DNA of 64,000 bases, taken from contig JAKSLH010000001.1 of NCBI GenBank assembly GCA_024401335.1, forward strand, positions 1 through 64,000, written 5' to 3'. This document shows, one piece after another, positions 8,899 to 17,760 of the stretch. The notes under the pieces were generated by a model, which searched no databases, was not told where the DNA came from, and was given only the letters and a program-made list of their open reading frames with translations. The DNA comes from Bacteroidales bacterium. GTDB lineage: Bacteria > Bacteroidota > Bacteroidia > Bacteroidales > Marinilabiliaceae. Every line of letters begins with the position of its first letter. Position 1 is the stretch's first letter. Position numbers and translations under genes: made by a program.

Positions 8899-9813
8899 AT
8901 GGAGAAGCAGACAACACTTAAGGGTTCGGCATCGTTTAGTGGCAAGGGTTTGCATACTGGCGTGGTGGTTAACCTGACAATAAAGCCAGCTGAGGTAAAC
9001 TTTGGATATCAGTTTAAGAGAGTAGACGTAGAGGGTCAGCCATTGACTCCGGCAGACGCCAACAGAGTATCGTTTACTCAGCGAGGTACCGTGTTGGCGG
9101 GCGATAGTGATAAGGTGCGCATATCGACGATAGAGCATCTGATGTCGGCGTTGAGAGCTATGAGGGTAGACAACTGTCTTATAGAGCTTGATGGTCCGGA
9201 AGTTCCTATCTTGGACGGTAGTGCGAAACCATTCGTTGATGCGATAAAGAACGTAGGCATAGCTGAGCAGGACGCAGAGCGTCAGTATATGGTAATAACT
9301 CACAAGGCGGTGTATGAAGAGCCAGAAAAGGGCATAAGGATCATTGCTTTGCCGGAGGATTATTTTGCGGCTCAGGTTAATATAGCGTTTGACGGTTCGC
9401 GATGCTTGGCAAATCAGTATGCGCTTATAGAGAGTCTTGACGAGTATGAGCAGGTATATGATTGCCGTACATTCGTCTTCTTGAGAGAGATTCAGATGCT
9501 TTTGCAGGCAGGTCTTATCAAGGGAGGTGACTTGGAGAATGCGATAGTGTTTGTAGACCAGGATATGACAGAGGAGCAGCGTAAGGAGCTTGCTCGTCAG
9601 CTTGGCAAGGAGGATGTGACGATACATCGTTCGGGCGTATTGAACGAACATGATTTGAAGTATGCCAACGAAGCAGCACGACATAAGCTTCTTGATCTTA
9701 TAGGCGATTTGTCGCTTGTAGGCAAGCCGATAAAAGGACGTATTATTGCAACAAAATCGGGTCATGGCTCGAATACTGCATTTGCGCGTCAACTTATGAA
9801 AGAGTTTAAATAA
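8899..9813 (+). CDS. lpxC: UDP-3-O-acyl-N-acetylglucosamine deacetylase, stand-alone LpxC
   Basis: 304 residues covering the complete LpxC fold. The zinc ligands are in STIEHLMSAL and HKLLDLIGDLSL, and the catalytic His near the end is in KSGHGSN. The enzyme carries out the first committed step of lipid A synthesis. In most Bacteroidetes LpxC is the N-terminal half of an LpxC-FabZ fusion of roughly 460 residues; here the reading frame stops at ARQLMKEFK, exactly where the FabZ half would begin, and only 25 bases separate it from lpxA. There is no leftover FabZ-like sequence, so this is a clean single-domain gene. Confidence 0.94.
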   Translation: MEKQTTLKGSASFSGKGLHTGVVVNLTIKPAEVNFGYQFKRVDVEGQPLTPADANRVSFTQRGTVLAGDSDKVRISTIEHLMSALRAMRVDNCLIELDGPEVPILDGSAKPFVDAIKNVGIAEQDAERQYMVITHKAVYEEPEKGIRIIALPEDYFAAQVNIAFDGSRCLANQYALIESLDEYEQVYDCRTFVFLREIQMLLQAGLIKGGDLENAIVFVDQDMTEEQRKELARQLGKEDVTIHRSGVLNEHDLKYANEAARHKLLDLIGDLSLVGKPIKGRIIATKSGHGSNTAFARQLMKEFK

Positions 9814-9838
9814 TAAGAATTTATTATAACATACAGAT

Positions 9839-10615
9839 ATGATTCATCCATCAGCAGTAATTGACCCAGAGGCAAAGATAGGCGAGAATGTAGAGATAGG
9901 TCCATTCGTTACTATTGAAAAAGACGTCGTAATAGGCGATGGCTGTAAGATTATGAGTGGCGCGGTTATTTGTTCTGGTACTCGTATGGGGAAAAACAAC
10001 CGTATATTCCCACATGCCGTGATAGGTATGGTGCCACAGGACTTGAAGTTCAAGGGCGAGTATACTACATGTGAGATTGGAGATAATAACTCTATTCGTG
10101 AGTTTGTTACAATCAATCGTGGTACCGCTTCTAAGGGGAAGACTGTTGTGGGAAGCAATAACCTGTTGATGGCATATGTTCATCTTGGACACGACTGTGT
10201 ATTTGGCAACAACATCATTGTATCAAACGCATGTCAATTTGCTGGTGAGGTAGAGGTTATGGACTGCGCCGTGGTTGGTGGCGGATCGTTGGTTCACCAG
10301 TTTACGCGTATCGGTTCGTATGTTATGGTACAGGGCGGTTCGCGCATTGGCAAAGACATACCTCCATATGTAATGGTAGGTCGTGAGCCTGCAAGCTTTG
10401 AGGGTCTTAACCTCGTAGGCTTGAAGCGCAGAGGCTTTGATGCAAAGCAAATAGGTGAGGCTCAGGAGATATACAAGTATTTCTATCAGAAGCCACTTAA
10501 TACAACACAGGCCGTTGAGGCCATAGAGGCAGAGGTGCCTCAGAGTGAGTTGCGTGATTCGATATTGGCGTTTGTCAAGTCGTCATCTCGTGGCATCATT
10601 CGTGGAGCAAAATAA
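9839..10615 (+). CDS. lpxA: UDP-N-acetylglucosamine O-acyltransferase
   Basis: 258 residues: hexapeptide-repeat beta-helix (IGENVEIGPFVTIEKDVVIGDG and later coils) with the catalytic His region YVHLGHDCVFGNN, then a C-terminal helical domain (GLKRRGFDAKQIGEAQEIYKY), which is the LpxA arrangement. It transfers a 3-hydroxyacyl chain from ACP to UDP-GlcNAc, the first reaction of lipid A synthesis. It is the last gene of the lpxD-lpxC-lpxA operon; a small hairpin with a T-tract follows. Confidence 0.95.
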   Translation: MIHPSAVIDPEAKIGENVEIGPFVTIEKDVVIGDGCKIMSGAVICSGTRMGKNNRIFPHAVIGMVPQDLKFKGEYTTCEIGDNNSIREFVTINRGTASKGKTVVGSNNLLMAYVHLGHDCVFGNNIIVSNACQFAGEVEVMDCAVVGGGSLVHQFTRIGSYVMVQGGSRIGKDIPPYVMVGREPASFEGLNLVGLKRRGFDAKQIGEAQEIYKYFYQKPLNTTQAVEAIEAEVPQSELRDSILAFVKSSSRGIIRGAK

Positions 10616-10672
10616 AACAACCTCAGATTTCACAATCCACTCCGCATAAAAGGGCGCTAATTAGAGGCCATT

Positions 10673-10692
10673 TGTCTGTGACAGACATTTTT
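10673..10692 (+). terminator. Short terminator after lpxA
   Basis: A six-base-pair stem TGTCTG/CAGACA with a 3-base loop is followed by five T residues. The stem is short, so termination may be partial. Confidence 0.5.
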
Positions 10693-10754
10693 CGTTATAG
10701 TTGGGATATTCTTTTGGTGTTGGAACGTGAAGGGAGGCTAATAAATAATAAGAC

Positions 10755-12629
10755 ATGACATTTGAAGAAACAGGTCTTTCAGAAGAGATACTGAAGGCCA
10801 TCGGAGAACTAGGATTTGTAACTCCAACACCAGTTCAGGAACGTTCGATTCCTGAGATTTTGAACAACGGACAAGACGTCATTTCGCTTGCGCAGACAGG
10901 AACAGGCAAGACGGGTGCATTTGGCTTGCCTATCGTGCAGCTTGCGGACTTGGCGACAGAGAAGACACAGGCTCTTGTCTTGAGCCCTACTCGTGAGCTC
11001 TGTCTGCAGATTTCCAAAGATCTTACATCATTCGCAAAGTATCGTAAGGGCGTAGAGATAGTATCGGTATATGGCGGTACTGACATACGTGCTCAGCTCA
11101 AGGCGCTCAAGGGTGCAGCGCATATTGTGGTTGGCACTCCAGGTCGTGTGATAGACCTTATCAAGCGAGGTGCTTTGAAGATAGGCGAGATACGTTGGCT
11201 TGTGCTTGACGAAGCCGATGAGATGCTCAATATGGGCTTCCAGGAAGACATAGAGACGATACTTGCTGAGACACCAGAAGAACGCCAGACATTGCTCTTC
11301 TCGGCAACTATGCCACCTTTCATTGAGAAGGTAGCTCGCCAGTATATGAAAGAGCATATAGAGATACGCATTGGACGTACCAATCAGGGAGCTGATACCG
11401 TAGAACATCATTATTATATGGTAAAGGCAGCTGATCGCTATGCAGCATTGAAGCGCATAGTGGATATGGTGCCCAATATCTATAGCATAGTATTCTGTCG
11501 CACAAGACAGGAGACAAAGGAGGTTGCAGATAAGCTTATTGCTGACGGATATAATGCAGACGCGCTTCATGGTGACCTATCGCAGGCTCAGCGTGATACG
11601 GTTATGGAGCATTTCCGTATAAAGCATCTTCAGATACTCGTTGCCACTGATGTGGCTGCTCGTGGTATTGATGTGACGGATCTCACCCATGTAATCAACT
11701 ATAATTTGCCAGATGATCCAGAGGTATATATTCACAGAAGTGGACGTACTGGTCGTGCGGGCAAGAAGGGAATAAGTGTGACAATTGTTCACAGCCGAGA
11801 GCTCAGCCGTATCAAGCAGATAGAGAAAGTATCGGGCAAGAAGTTTGAGCGCAAGATGGTGCCAACGGCAGAAGAGATATGCCAGACCAAGCTGATACAT
11901 TTCGTAGACGAGATCGAGAAACAGGAGTTTGATGAACAGTCGGCAGTGGCTCCGTTCATACCAGCGATGCTTGAGAAACTTTCGAAGTTCTCGACAGAGG
12001 AGCTTATCAAGAAGGTTATCGCTAGTGAATTCAATGCTGTTAACCAGTATTACCAGAATGCGGGTGACCTTAACTTGTATGATGACAGAAAAGAAAAGAA
12101 GGGTAGAAGTGACAGCGATGCTGAGCAGTTTGATCGTATATTCATCAATATAGGAAAACTTGACAGCATCCGTCCTGGTGATCTCATGGGCTTGATCAAC
12201 AATTACACTAGAGATATCAGCGAGAAGATATCTATAGGTCATATAGACATCATGCGTAATTTCTCGTTCATCGATGTGGACAAGACATATAGCCAGGAGG
12301 TTATCAACAGAATGAATGGCCAGAAGATTGATGGCTATAAGCTTGTTGTCGAGATGGCTGGCCCACGTGAAGGAGGAGAAGAGCGTAAAGACAAGGGAGG
12401 TTTCGGTGGCAAGAAACGTCGTGATCGCGGCGACCGTGGCGGTGAACGTCGTGACAGGGATCGTCGTGACCGTCGAGACAGAGGTGACAGGGGCGACCGT
12501 GGTGATAGACGTGATCGCGGCGATCGTAATTCATATAGAGGTGGCGACAATGCAGAACGTGGCCAGAAGAGAGATCAGGGATTCAGAGCACGTCAGAAAG
12601 AAAAAAAGGAAAGAAAGAGAAACAAGTAG
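10755..12629 (+). CDS. DEAD-box RNA helicase with Arg/Asp/Gly-rich tail (DeaD/CsdA-like)
   Basis: 624 residues. RecA domain 1 has the Q motif, AQTGTGKT, the DEAD box in VLDEADEML and SAT; domain 2 ends with the HRSGRTGRAG motif. At about residues 455-540 lies a DbpA-type RNA-binding domain (FINIGKLDSIRPGDLMGLIN ... YKLVVEMAG). The last 80 residues are a basic low-complexity tail of repeated RRDRGDRG-like units, expected to bind RNA non-specifically. It probably unwinds RNA during ribosome assembly or mRNA turnover, as DeaD/CsdA proteins do. It stands at the head of a helicase-protease-transglycosylase run with gaps of 12 bases. Confidence 0.9.
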   Translation: MTFEETGLSEEILKAIGELGFVTPTPVQERSIPEILNNGQDVISLAQTGTGKTGAFGLPIVQLADLATEKTQALVLSPTRELCLQISKDLTSFAKYRKGVEIVSVYGGTDIRAQLKALKGAAHIVVGTPGRVIDLIKRGALKIGEIRWLVLDEADEMLNMGFQEDIETILAETPEERQTLLFSATMPPFIEKVARQYMKEHIEIRIGRTNQGADTVEHHYYMVKAADRYAALKRIVDMVPNIYSIVFCRTRQETKEVADKLIADGYNADALHGDLSQAQRDTVMEHFRIKHLQILVATDVAARGIDVTDLTHVINYNLPDDPEVYIHRSGRTGRAGKKGISVTIVHSRELSRIKQIEKVSGKKFERKMVPTAEEICQTKLIHFVDEIEKQEFDEQSAVAPFIPAMLEKLSKFSTEELIKKVIASEFNAVNQYYQNAGDLNLYDDRKEKKGRSDSDAEQFDRIFINIGKLDSIRPGDLMGLINNYTRDISEKISIGHIDIMRNFSFIDVDKTYSQEVINRMNGQKIDGYKLVVEMAGPREGGEERKDKGGFGGKKRRDRGDRGGERRDRDRRDRRDRGDRGDRGDRRDRGDRNSYRGGDNAERGQKRDQGFRARQKEKKERKRNK

Positions 12630-12641
12630 TAAAGTTTAGTT

Positions 12642-13961
12642 ATGGACATTCTCATTAGGGTGCTTCAGGTTGTACTGAGCATATCGATATTGGTTATTAC
12701 TCATGAAGGAGGTCACTTCTTCTTCGCCAAGTTATTCAAGACAAGGGTAGAGAAATTCTATCTTTTCTTTGATCCATGGTTCTCATTATTCAAGTTCAAG
12801 AAAGGTGAGACAGAATATGGTATTGGCTGGCTTCCTCTTGGAGGTTATGTGAAGATCTCTGGTATGATTGACGAATCAATGGACACTGATCAGATGCAGC
12901 AGCCAGAGCAACCTTGGGAGTTCAGAGCTAAACCTGCATGGCAGAGATTGCTTATCATGCTTGGCGGTGTGATGGTCAATTTGGTAACAGCCCCTTTGCT
13001 TTTCTGGATGATTCTTTATGTGTGGGGTGAGACATATCTTCCATATAATGAGTCGAAATTCGGTCTTGTCTATCACGAAGTGATGAAAGAGGCTGGGTTT
13101 AAGAACGGCGACCTTATCGTAGGTGTGAATGGCAATGAAGTAGAGACATACAAGGACTTTGCAAATCCCATCTTGCTTGAAGACGAGTCGGTAATCAATG
13201 TCGTAAGAGACGGTGAGAAGATGGAGATAAAGATGCCTCATGAGTTCTTCCGCAAGGTACTTAGTGAAAACGTAAGTTCTTTGGCATCTATTAGAACCCC
13301 GGTTGTCATTAGTAATGTAGCTCATGATAGTGGAGCTGAAAAGGCTGGCCTTATGGCAGGTGACAGTATCACTGGTGTAGCTGGCAAAAGTCTGGTATTC
13401 TTGGATGAATTGAAGTTAGCTCTTGATGAGTACAAGGATACTACAGTCATGGTCTCATTTGTCCGCAATGGTGTTGCAGATACCGCTAGTGTATTTGTTG
13501 ATGCAAATTCTAAGATAGGCATTGTACTGTGTGACATCACTCGCTGGGTCGGAGAGAAGCATCGTGAGTATGGTTTCTGGGAGGCATTGCCTGCAGGTGT
13601 CAGCAAAGGCTGGGATTTGCTATGTAACTATGTGAAGCAGATACCGATGTTGTTCACCAAGGAAGGCTCGACAAAGGTTGGAGGCTTTGGTACTATAGGT
13701 AAGATGTTCCCAACGACATGGGATTGGGAGTCGTTCTGGTATATAACAGCATTCATGGCTATCATGCTTGGTGTTGTGAATGTATTGCCTATTCCAGCTC
13801 TTGATGGTGGACATGCGTTATTCCTTATTATAGAGATGATTACTGGCCGTAAGATCAGTGATGAATGGATGGAGCGATTCCAGACAATAGGCATGATTCT
13901 TTTGATAGCATTGATGCTATATGCAAACGGCGGTGATATTGTGAGGGCTATCTTTGATTAA
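12642..13961 (+). CDS. rseP: Site-2 intramembrane zinc metalloprotease, RseP family
   Basis: 439 residues. The zinc-binding HEGGH motif lies in the first transmembrane helix and the second metal motif in NVLPIPALDGGHALF near the C-terminus. Two PDZ-like regions lie between them, centred on KNGDLIVGVNGNEV and KAGLMAGDSITGVAG. Such proteases cut single-pass membrane proteins inside the bilayer, classically anti-sigma factors. In many Bacteroidetes the gene follows dxr; here it follows the DEAD-box helicase gene by 12 bases. The ECF sigma system at 52.5 kb is a conceivable, but unproven, client. Confidence 0.93.
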   Translation: MDILIRVLQVVLSISILVITHEGGHFFFAKLFKTRVEKFYLFFDPWFSLFKFKKGETEYGIGWLPLGGYVKISGMIDESMDTDQMQQPEQPWEFRAKPAWQRLLIMLGGVMVNLVTAPLLFWMILYVWGETYLPYNESKFGLVYHEVMKEAGFKNGDLIVGVNGNEVETYKDFANPILLEDESVINVVRDGEKMEIKMPHEFFRKVLSENVSSLASIRTPVVISNVAHDSGAEKAGLMAGDSITGVAGKSLVFLDELKLALDEYKDTTVMVSFVRNGVADTASVFVDANSKIGIVLCDITRWVGEKHREYGFWEALPAGVSKGWDLLCNYVKQIPMLFTKEGSTKVGGFGTIGKMFPTTWDWESFWYITAFMAIMLGVVNVLPIPALDGGHALFLIIEMITGRKISDEWMERFQTIGMILLIALMLYANGGDIVRAIFD

Positions 13962-13973
13962 CGACAAGAAGCG

Positions 13974-15116
13974 ATGAGATCGTTCTGGATATTGTTGTTT
14001 TTTGCTTTGTGTGCCATTGAGGCAATTGCTCAAAGTAAGAACCCTCAGATTCCAGAGTATATATATCAGAGTCGTATGGCTCAGCTTGATAAGCAATCGC
14101 CTATTAAACTTGAATATAATGCACAGGTGAGAGCTTATATAGATGTCTATCTAGAAAGGCGTCGTGATCACCTGTCGAATATAATAAGCCGTTCGCAGCT
14201 CTATTTCCCGATATTTGAAGAGTATCTTAGCAAATATAATCTTCCACAGGAACTGAAATATCTCGCTGTGATAGAATCAGCTCTTGATCCCAAGGCAAAG
14301 TCAAAGTCAGGTGCAATGGGATTGTGGCAGTTTCTATATCATGCGGGACTGATGCTTGATTTGAAGGTGACAAGCTATGAGGATGAGAGATGTGATCCGC
14401 TGAAGGCTACAGATGCAGCATGTAGATATTTGGCATACCTGTATCAGAATTTGGAAGATTGGCAATTGGCTCTTGCGGCATATAATGGAGGTATAGGGAC
14501 TGTACAAAAAGCCATTGAGAGAGCTGGCGGGAAAAAAAGCTTTTGGGAGCTAGCTCCATATATGACAGATGAGATGAAGGCATATGTTCCTGCATTTATT
14601 GCTGTGAATTATGTGATGAACTACTATGATTTGCATAATGTTGTACCCGTAAAGCCCAATTATACCTTCCAGGATATAGATACTGTGTATGTCAATATGA
14701 GCCTGTCGTTTGACCAGATTGTTAGAGCTACAGGTGTGGATCGACAAAGTTTGCAACAGCTTAATCCTCAATATATCAAAGACTTTATTCCTTATGATGA
14801 CATGCCGATGTTGCTTATGTTGCCAAAGTCTGCTGTCAACAGATATATAAGGAATGAGACAAAGCTGAAGCCCGATGTGTCACCTGATCTGACGGGGTAT
14901 TTTGGTATAAAGAATCTTGAAGCTATAGTGTCAACGTATGTTGTTCAAAAAGGAGATTATCTGCATAAGATAGCGATGAAGTATAATACCACTGCTGAGC
15001 AGATTATGGAGTGGAATAATATGACGACAAAGGACGTCAAGATAGGCCAGAAACTGCAGATACATGAGTTTAGGGAGATATCCCCGTATTTCTTTGTTGT
15101 TCAAGAGAAGGTTTAA
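13974..15116 (+). CDS. Membrane-bound lytic murein transglycosylase, MltD-like, one LysM
   Basis: 380 residues with a signal peptide (FWILLFFALCAIEAIAQ). The SLT lysozyme-like domain occupies about residues 75-220, with the catalytic Glu in VIESALDPKAKSKSGAMGLW and the AYNGG motif. One LysM peptidoglycan-binding repeat lies at about 320-362 (VVQKGDYLHKIAMKYN ... IGQKLQIHEF). The final residues FFVVQEKV look like the first strand of another LysM that stops at once, so the C-terminus may be shorter than in relatives with two or more repeats. It cleaves peptidoglycan glycan strands to 1,6-anhydro products. It lies 12 bases after the RseP-type protease gene. Confidence 0.88.
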   Translation: MRSFWILLFFALCAIEAIAQSKNPQIPEYIYQSRMAQLDKQSPIKLEYNAQVRAYIDVYLERRRDHLSNIISRSQLYFPIFEEYLSKYNLPQELKYLAVIESALDPKAKSKSGAMGLWQFLYHAGLMLDLKVTSYEDERCDPLKATDAACRYLAYLYQNLEDWQLALAAYNGGIGTVQKAIERAGGKKSFWELAPYMTDEMKAYVPAFIAVNYVMNYYDLHNVVPVKPNYTFQDIDTVYVNMSLSFDQIVRATGVDRQSLQQLNPQYIKDFIPYDDMPMLLMLPKSAVNRYIRNETKLKPDVSPDLTGYFGIKNLEAIVSTYVVQKGDYLHKIAMKYNTTAEQIMEWNNMTTKDVKIGQKLQIHEFREISPYFFVVQEKV

Positions 15117-15272
15117 GAGTTAGCTCTTGGACAGATCTATGATATATATCCCGATATGATTATAGTTATACACAAGATTTGTCTCGTTATATTTTGTTTG
15201 TACAAAATATATGTGTGAAGTGTTGTTAGGTATAACTAATATTTATATCTTGTCAGAAATTAATAGATTATT

Positions 15273-16640
15273 ATGAAAAACAGTCTACTGACAAACATGG
15301 TATGCGCTATTGCTATGGTAGCTTGCAACCAACCAGCGGAGACTAATCCAGTGCTTAGCATTGAGGGCGGTCAAGTGCAAGGCATCGTTTCCAATAATTC
15401 AATTGTTTACAAGGGAGTTCCCTATGCGGCCCCTCCTGTGGGAGATTTGCGTTGGCGTGCACCTCAACCAGTCGAGAAGTGGGAAGGCGTTATGGTATGT
15501 GACCATTTTCTTAATGCGGCACCTCAAGCTGCGCATGATCCTAACGACGGGAATTATGGTACGGAGTTTTTTGCCGAAGATGCGCCATTTTCGGAGGACT
15601 GCTTGCACCTTAACATTTGGGTGCCTAAGGATGTTGCAGGCAAGTCTGATAGTAAACTGCCAGTTGCCTTGTGGATACATGGGGGAGCATATAGTGCAGG
15701 TTGGAGTTTTGAGCCAGAGATGGATGGCGAAGCATGGGCGGAACGAGGTGTTATACTGGTGACAGCGAATTATCGTTTGGGTGTGTTTGGCTATCTGAGT
15801 CATCCGTTACTTACCGCTGAGAGTGGTTTCAGTGGTAACTATGGTTTGATGGATCAGATTGCTGCTCTTAAGTGGATAAAGCGGAATATCGTGCAATTTG
15901 GTGGAGATCCGGATAAGGTGATGATTTTCGGACAGAGTGCAGGTGGTGGTAGCATACGTTGCATGATCATGTCGCCAGAGAGTCGTGGCCTTATCAGCGG
16001 TGCGGTTGTCATGAGCGCAGGTGGACTGAATGGTCGACTTACTGAGGGTGCGGGTCAGGAGACCGCCGACGCTTTGGGTAAAGATATTATGGATATGGGT
16101 GGATTCACTACGCTAGAGCAGATGCGTGCCGCTTCGTATGAAGAGTTGCAAGAAGCATTGAATAAGTATGCTATGGAGAAAAAGGTCTGGCTTAGTCTTA
16201 CTCCGCATGTTGATGGCAAAGTGCTAGTGGAGAGTTTTGACAGTGCGGCATATAACAATCATTTGGCAGATGTGCCTCTGATGTTTGGTTCTGTAGCGGA
16301 TGACATGGCTGGTCTTGATAATGGATTTCAGGAGTTGGCTAATCTACGTGATAGTCTTGGTAACAAGCCTACATATATTTATCGCTTTGATGCATCTGCT
16401 CCAGAAGATGGTCGACCATGTCTGCATGGCTCATTTCATAGTTCAGAACTCTGGTATGTGTTCCGTACGCTTAAGCGTTCGTGGCGTCCATATACCGAAG
16501 TTGACGAAGAGTTGTCGAACCGTATGGTAGATTATTGGACAAACATGGCAAAATATGGCAATCCAAATTATGATGGCAGTGGTGAATGGAAGGCAAGTAC
16601 AACTACTCAGCCGTATGTTCAGCCATTGGAAAGAAGATAA
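15273..16640 (+). CDS. Type B carboxylesterase lipoprotein
   Basis: 455 residues. A short N-terminal hydrophobic segment ends in AMVACNQ, a plausible lipobox, so the enzyme is probably anchored in the outer envelope. The alpha/beta-hydrolase fold of the carboxylesterase B (para-nitrobenzyl esterase) family is clear: KGVPYAAPPVGDLRW, an oxyanion-hole IHGGAYSAG, the nucleophile Ser in FGQSAGGGS and the catalytic His in GSFHSSELWYVF. It is somewhat shorter than typical family members. Substrate unknown; plant-derived esters are possible given the xylan enzymes elsewhere. It has its own terminator and a 156-base upstream gap, so it is probably monocistronic. Confidence 0.88.
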   Translation: MKNSLLTNMVCAIAMVACNQPAETNPVLSIEGGQVQGIVSNNSIVYKGVPYAAPPVGDLRWRAPQPVEKWEGVMVCDHFLNAAPQAAHDPNDGNYGTEFFAEDAPFSEDCLHLNIWVPKDVAGKSDSKLPVALWIHGGAYSAGWSFEPEMDGEAWAERGVILVTANYRLGVFGYLSHPLLTAESGFSGNYGLMDQIAALKWIKRNIVQFGGDPDKVMIFGQSAGGGSIRCMIMSPESRGLISGAVVMSAGGLNGRLTEGAGQETADALGKDIMDMGGFTTLEQMRAASYEELQEALNKYAMEKKVWLSLTPHVDGKVLVESFDSAAYNNHLADVPLMFGSVADDMAGLDNGFQELANLRDSLGNKPTYIYRFDASAPEDGRPCLHGSFHSSELWYVFRTLKRSWRPYTEVDEELSNRMVDYWTNMAKYGNPNYDGSGEWKASTTTQPYVQPLERR

Positions 16641-16666
16641 ATAATACGTTTTTTAGATATGCATTT

Positions 16667-16697
16667 GATCGACCTCGTAAGGGGTCGATTTTTTTTG
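16667..16697 (+). terminator. Terminator of the carboxylesterase gene
   Basis: Stem ATCGACC/GGTCGAT with an eight-base loop, followed by a run of T residues. Between here and the next promoter (16698-16932) I see only AT-rich sequence with no gene. Confidence 0.8.
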
Positions 16698-16932
16698 TTT
16701 GGGAACTACTATGCATCTAACACAAATCTACTATGTGACATATTGTGATTTTGGATGTGAGTAATGTGTCGAAAGGTGAATGGATGAAATTATTGTAATA
16801 ATTGCCCTAAATTCATAATGACAAATGGCATTTAATTAACGAATGAAGTTTTTTAATTTGGATGTATGTTGATAATCAATTTGTTAGCTCAGAAAACCGA
16901 AGGTTGGATTTCGTCGATTAGTGGCTTTTTTG

Positions 16933-16964
16933 CTTGTTATTGGATATATATGCCCCTAACTTTG
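16933..16964 (+). promoter_or_regulatory. Promoter of the small Cys-rich protein gene
   Basis: CTTG at 16933-16936, a 20-base spacer and a perfect TAACTTTG at 16957-16964. It gives a leader of about 70 bases before the ATG at 17040. Confidence 0.7.
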
Positions 16965-17039
16965 CATTTGTAAATACATGAAAAACTGATTTGTCATGTG
17001 ATAAATGACAATCCGAAGAATATAAGAATACTGTTGAAA

Positions 17040-17276
17040 ATGATTTACGTTACAAAAGTATCTGCTTCTGCTGAGAGAGCAATGGTATTAGAGAATGATG
17101 AGATATCATCTTGTAGATGTGCTTGTGCATTTTGTGATGAGCAGGCGAGTGAGACCGTAGTGGTAAAAAAGGCATTTGATGACATAGGGCAATGTTTCGC
17201 TGTTCCATTGTGTGACAAGTGCAAAAAGACATACGAGGTTTTGACCGTATGGAAAAACAGATTGATGATTGTTTGA
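17040..17276 (+). CDS. Small Cys-rich protein of unknown function, 78 aa
   Basis: I do not recognise the family. From the ATG at 17040 the product is 78 residues with Cys residues grouped as CRCACAFC in the middle and CDKCKK towards the end, a spacing that could bind zinc or another metal. There is no signal peptide or membrane helix, so it should be cytoplasmic. An in-frame GTG at 16998 would add 14 residues. A consensus promoter upstream and a strong terminator downstream frame it as a complete one-gene transcription unit, the main reason to accept it as real. Confidence 0.6.
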   Translation: MIYVTKVSASAERAMVLENDEISSCRCACAFCDEQASETVVVKKAFDDIGQCFAVPLCDKCKKTYEVLTVWKNRLMIV

Positions 17277-17349
17277 TGATTGTGTTGTGCATTCTTATAT
17301 GTTAATACCTGCTCTGAGATATTCATAGATATGGTTTACGTATGAAGTT

Positions 17350-17391
17350 GCCTGGTGCATGTCCATTTGGGGTGGCGCCGGGCTTTTTTTT
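17350..17391 (+). terminator. Terminator of the Cys-rich protein gene
   Basis: Nine-base-pair GC-rich stem GCCTGGTGC/GCGCCGGGC (two G-T pairs) followed by eight T residues. Confidence 0.85.
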
Positions 17392-17529
17392 GTAGGATAT
17401 GTTTTGTTGTTTTAGGTGTTACAGTCAAGTGATTAGATATTGGATGTAGTTAATTGTTAATCTCTTCATGCATTATAATTCTATATTGGTAATATATTTT
17501 ACGTTGTAAAGATTTTTTATCATTCAAAA

Positions 17530-17562
17530 TTTGTTTTTCAAACATTAAATGAATTATCTTTG
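17530..17562 (+). promoter_or_regulatory. Promoter of tRNA-Leu
   Basis: TTTG at 17530-17533, a 21-base spacer and a perfect TATCTTTG at 17555-17562, about 20 bases before the mature tRNA 5' end. Confidence 0.75.
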
Positions 17563-17581
17563 CACCGCTGAAAGGAAACCT

Positions 17582-17663
17582 GCGGGTGTGGCGTAATTGG
17601 TAGCCGCGTCAGACTTAGGATCTGATGCCTCACGGCGTGGGGGTTCGAGTCCCTTCATCCGCA
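17582..17663 (+). tRNA. tRNA-Leu (anticodon UAG)
   Basis: 82 bases. The acceptor stem GCGGGTG pairs with CATCCGC with one G-T pair; the discriminator is A. The anticodon loop reads CTTAGGA with anticodon TAG at 17616-17618 on a five-pair stem TCAGA/TCTGA. A long variable arm (about TGCCTCACGGCGT) marks a class II tRNA, and the T loop GGTTCGAGTCC is standard. The 3' CCA is not encoded. Confidence 0.96.
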
Positions 17664-17669
17664 CAGTGA

Positions 17670-17710
17670 AAATGGCCGCCAGCTTTCGGGCTATGGCGGC
17701 CATTTAGTTT
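17670..17710 (+). terminator. Terminator of tRNA-Leu
   Basis: 12-base-pair stem AAATGGCCGCCA/TGGCGGCCATTT with a 12-base loop starting six bases after the tRNA. The following T-tract is poor (TAGTTTCC). Confidence 0.7.
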
Positions 17711-17760
17711 CCTTGCCAACAGCAAGGTATAACAGTAAAGAAACATAATTTAGTATAGAA

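Noticed and set aside
8875-9792. Minus-strand ORF of 305 codons opposite lpxC
   Set aside because: Antisense to a certain gene; composition is rich in Cys, Tyr, His and Leu as expected from reverse reading, with no motif.
12400-12629. Repeats coding for Arg-Asp-Gly units as a CRISPR-like or tandem DNA repeat
   Set aside because: Units are irregular and in frame within the helicase gene; they encode a basic RNA-binding tail.
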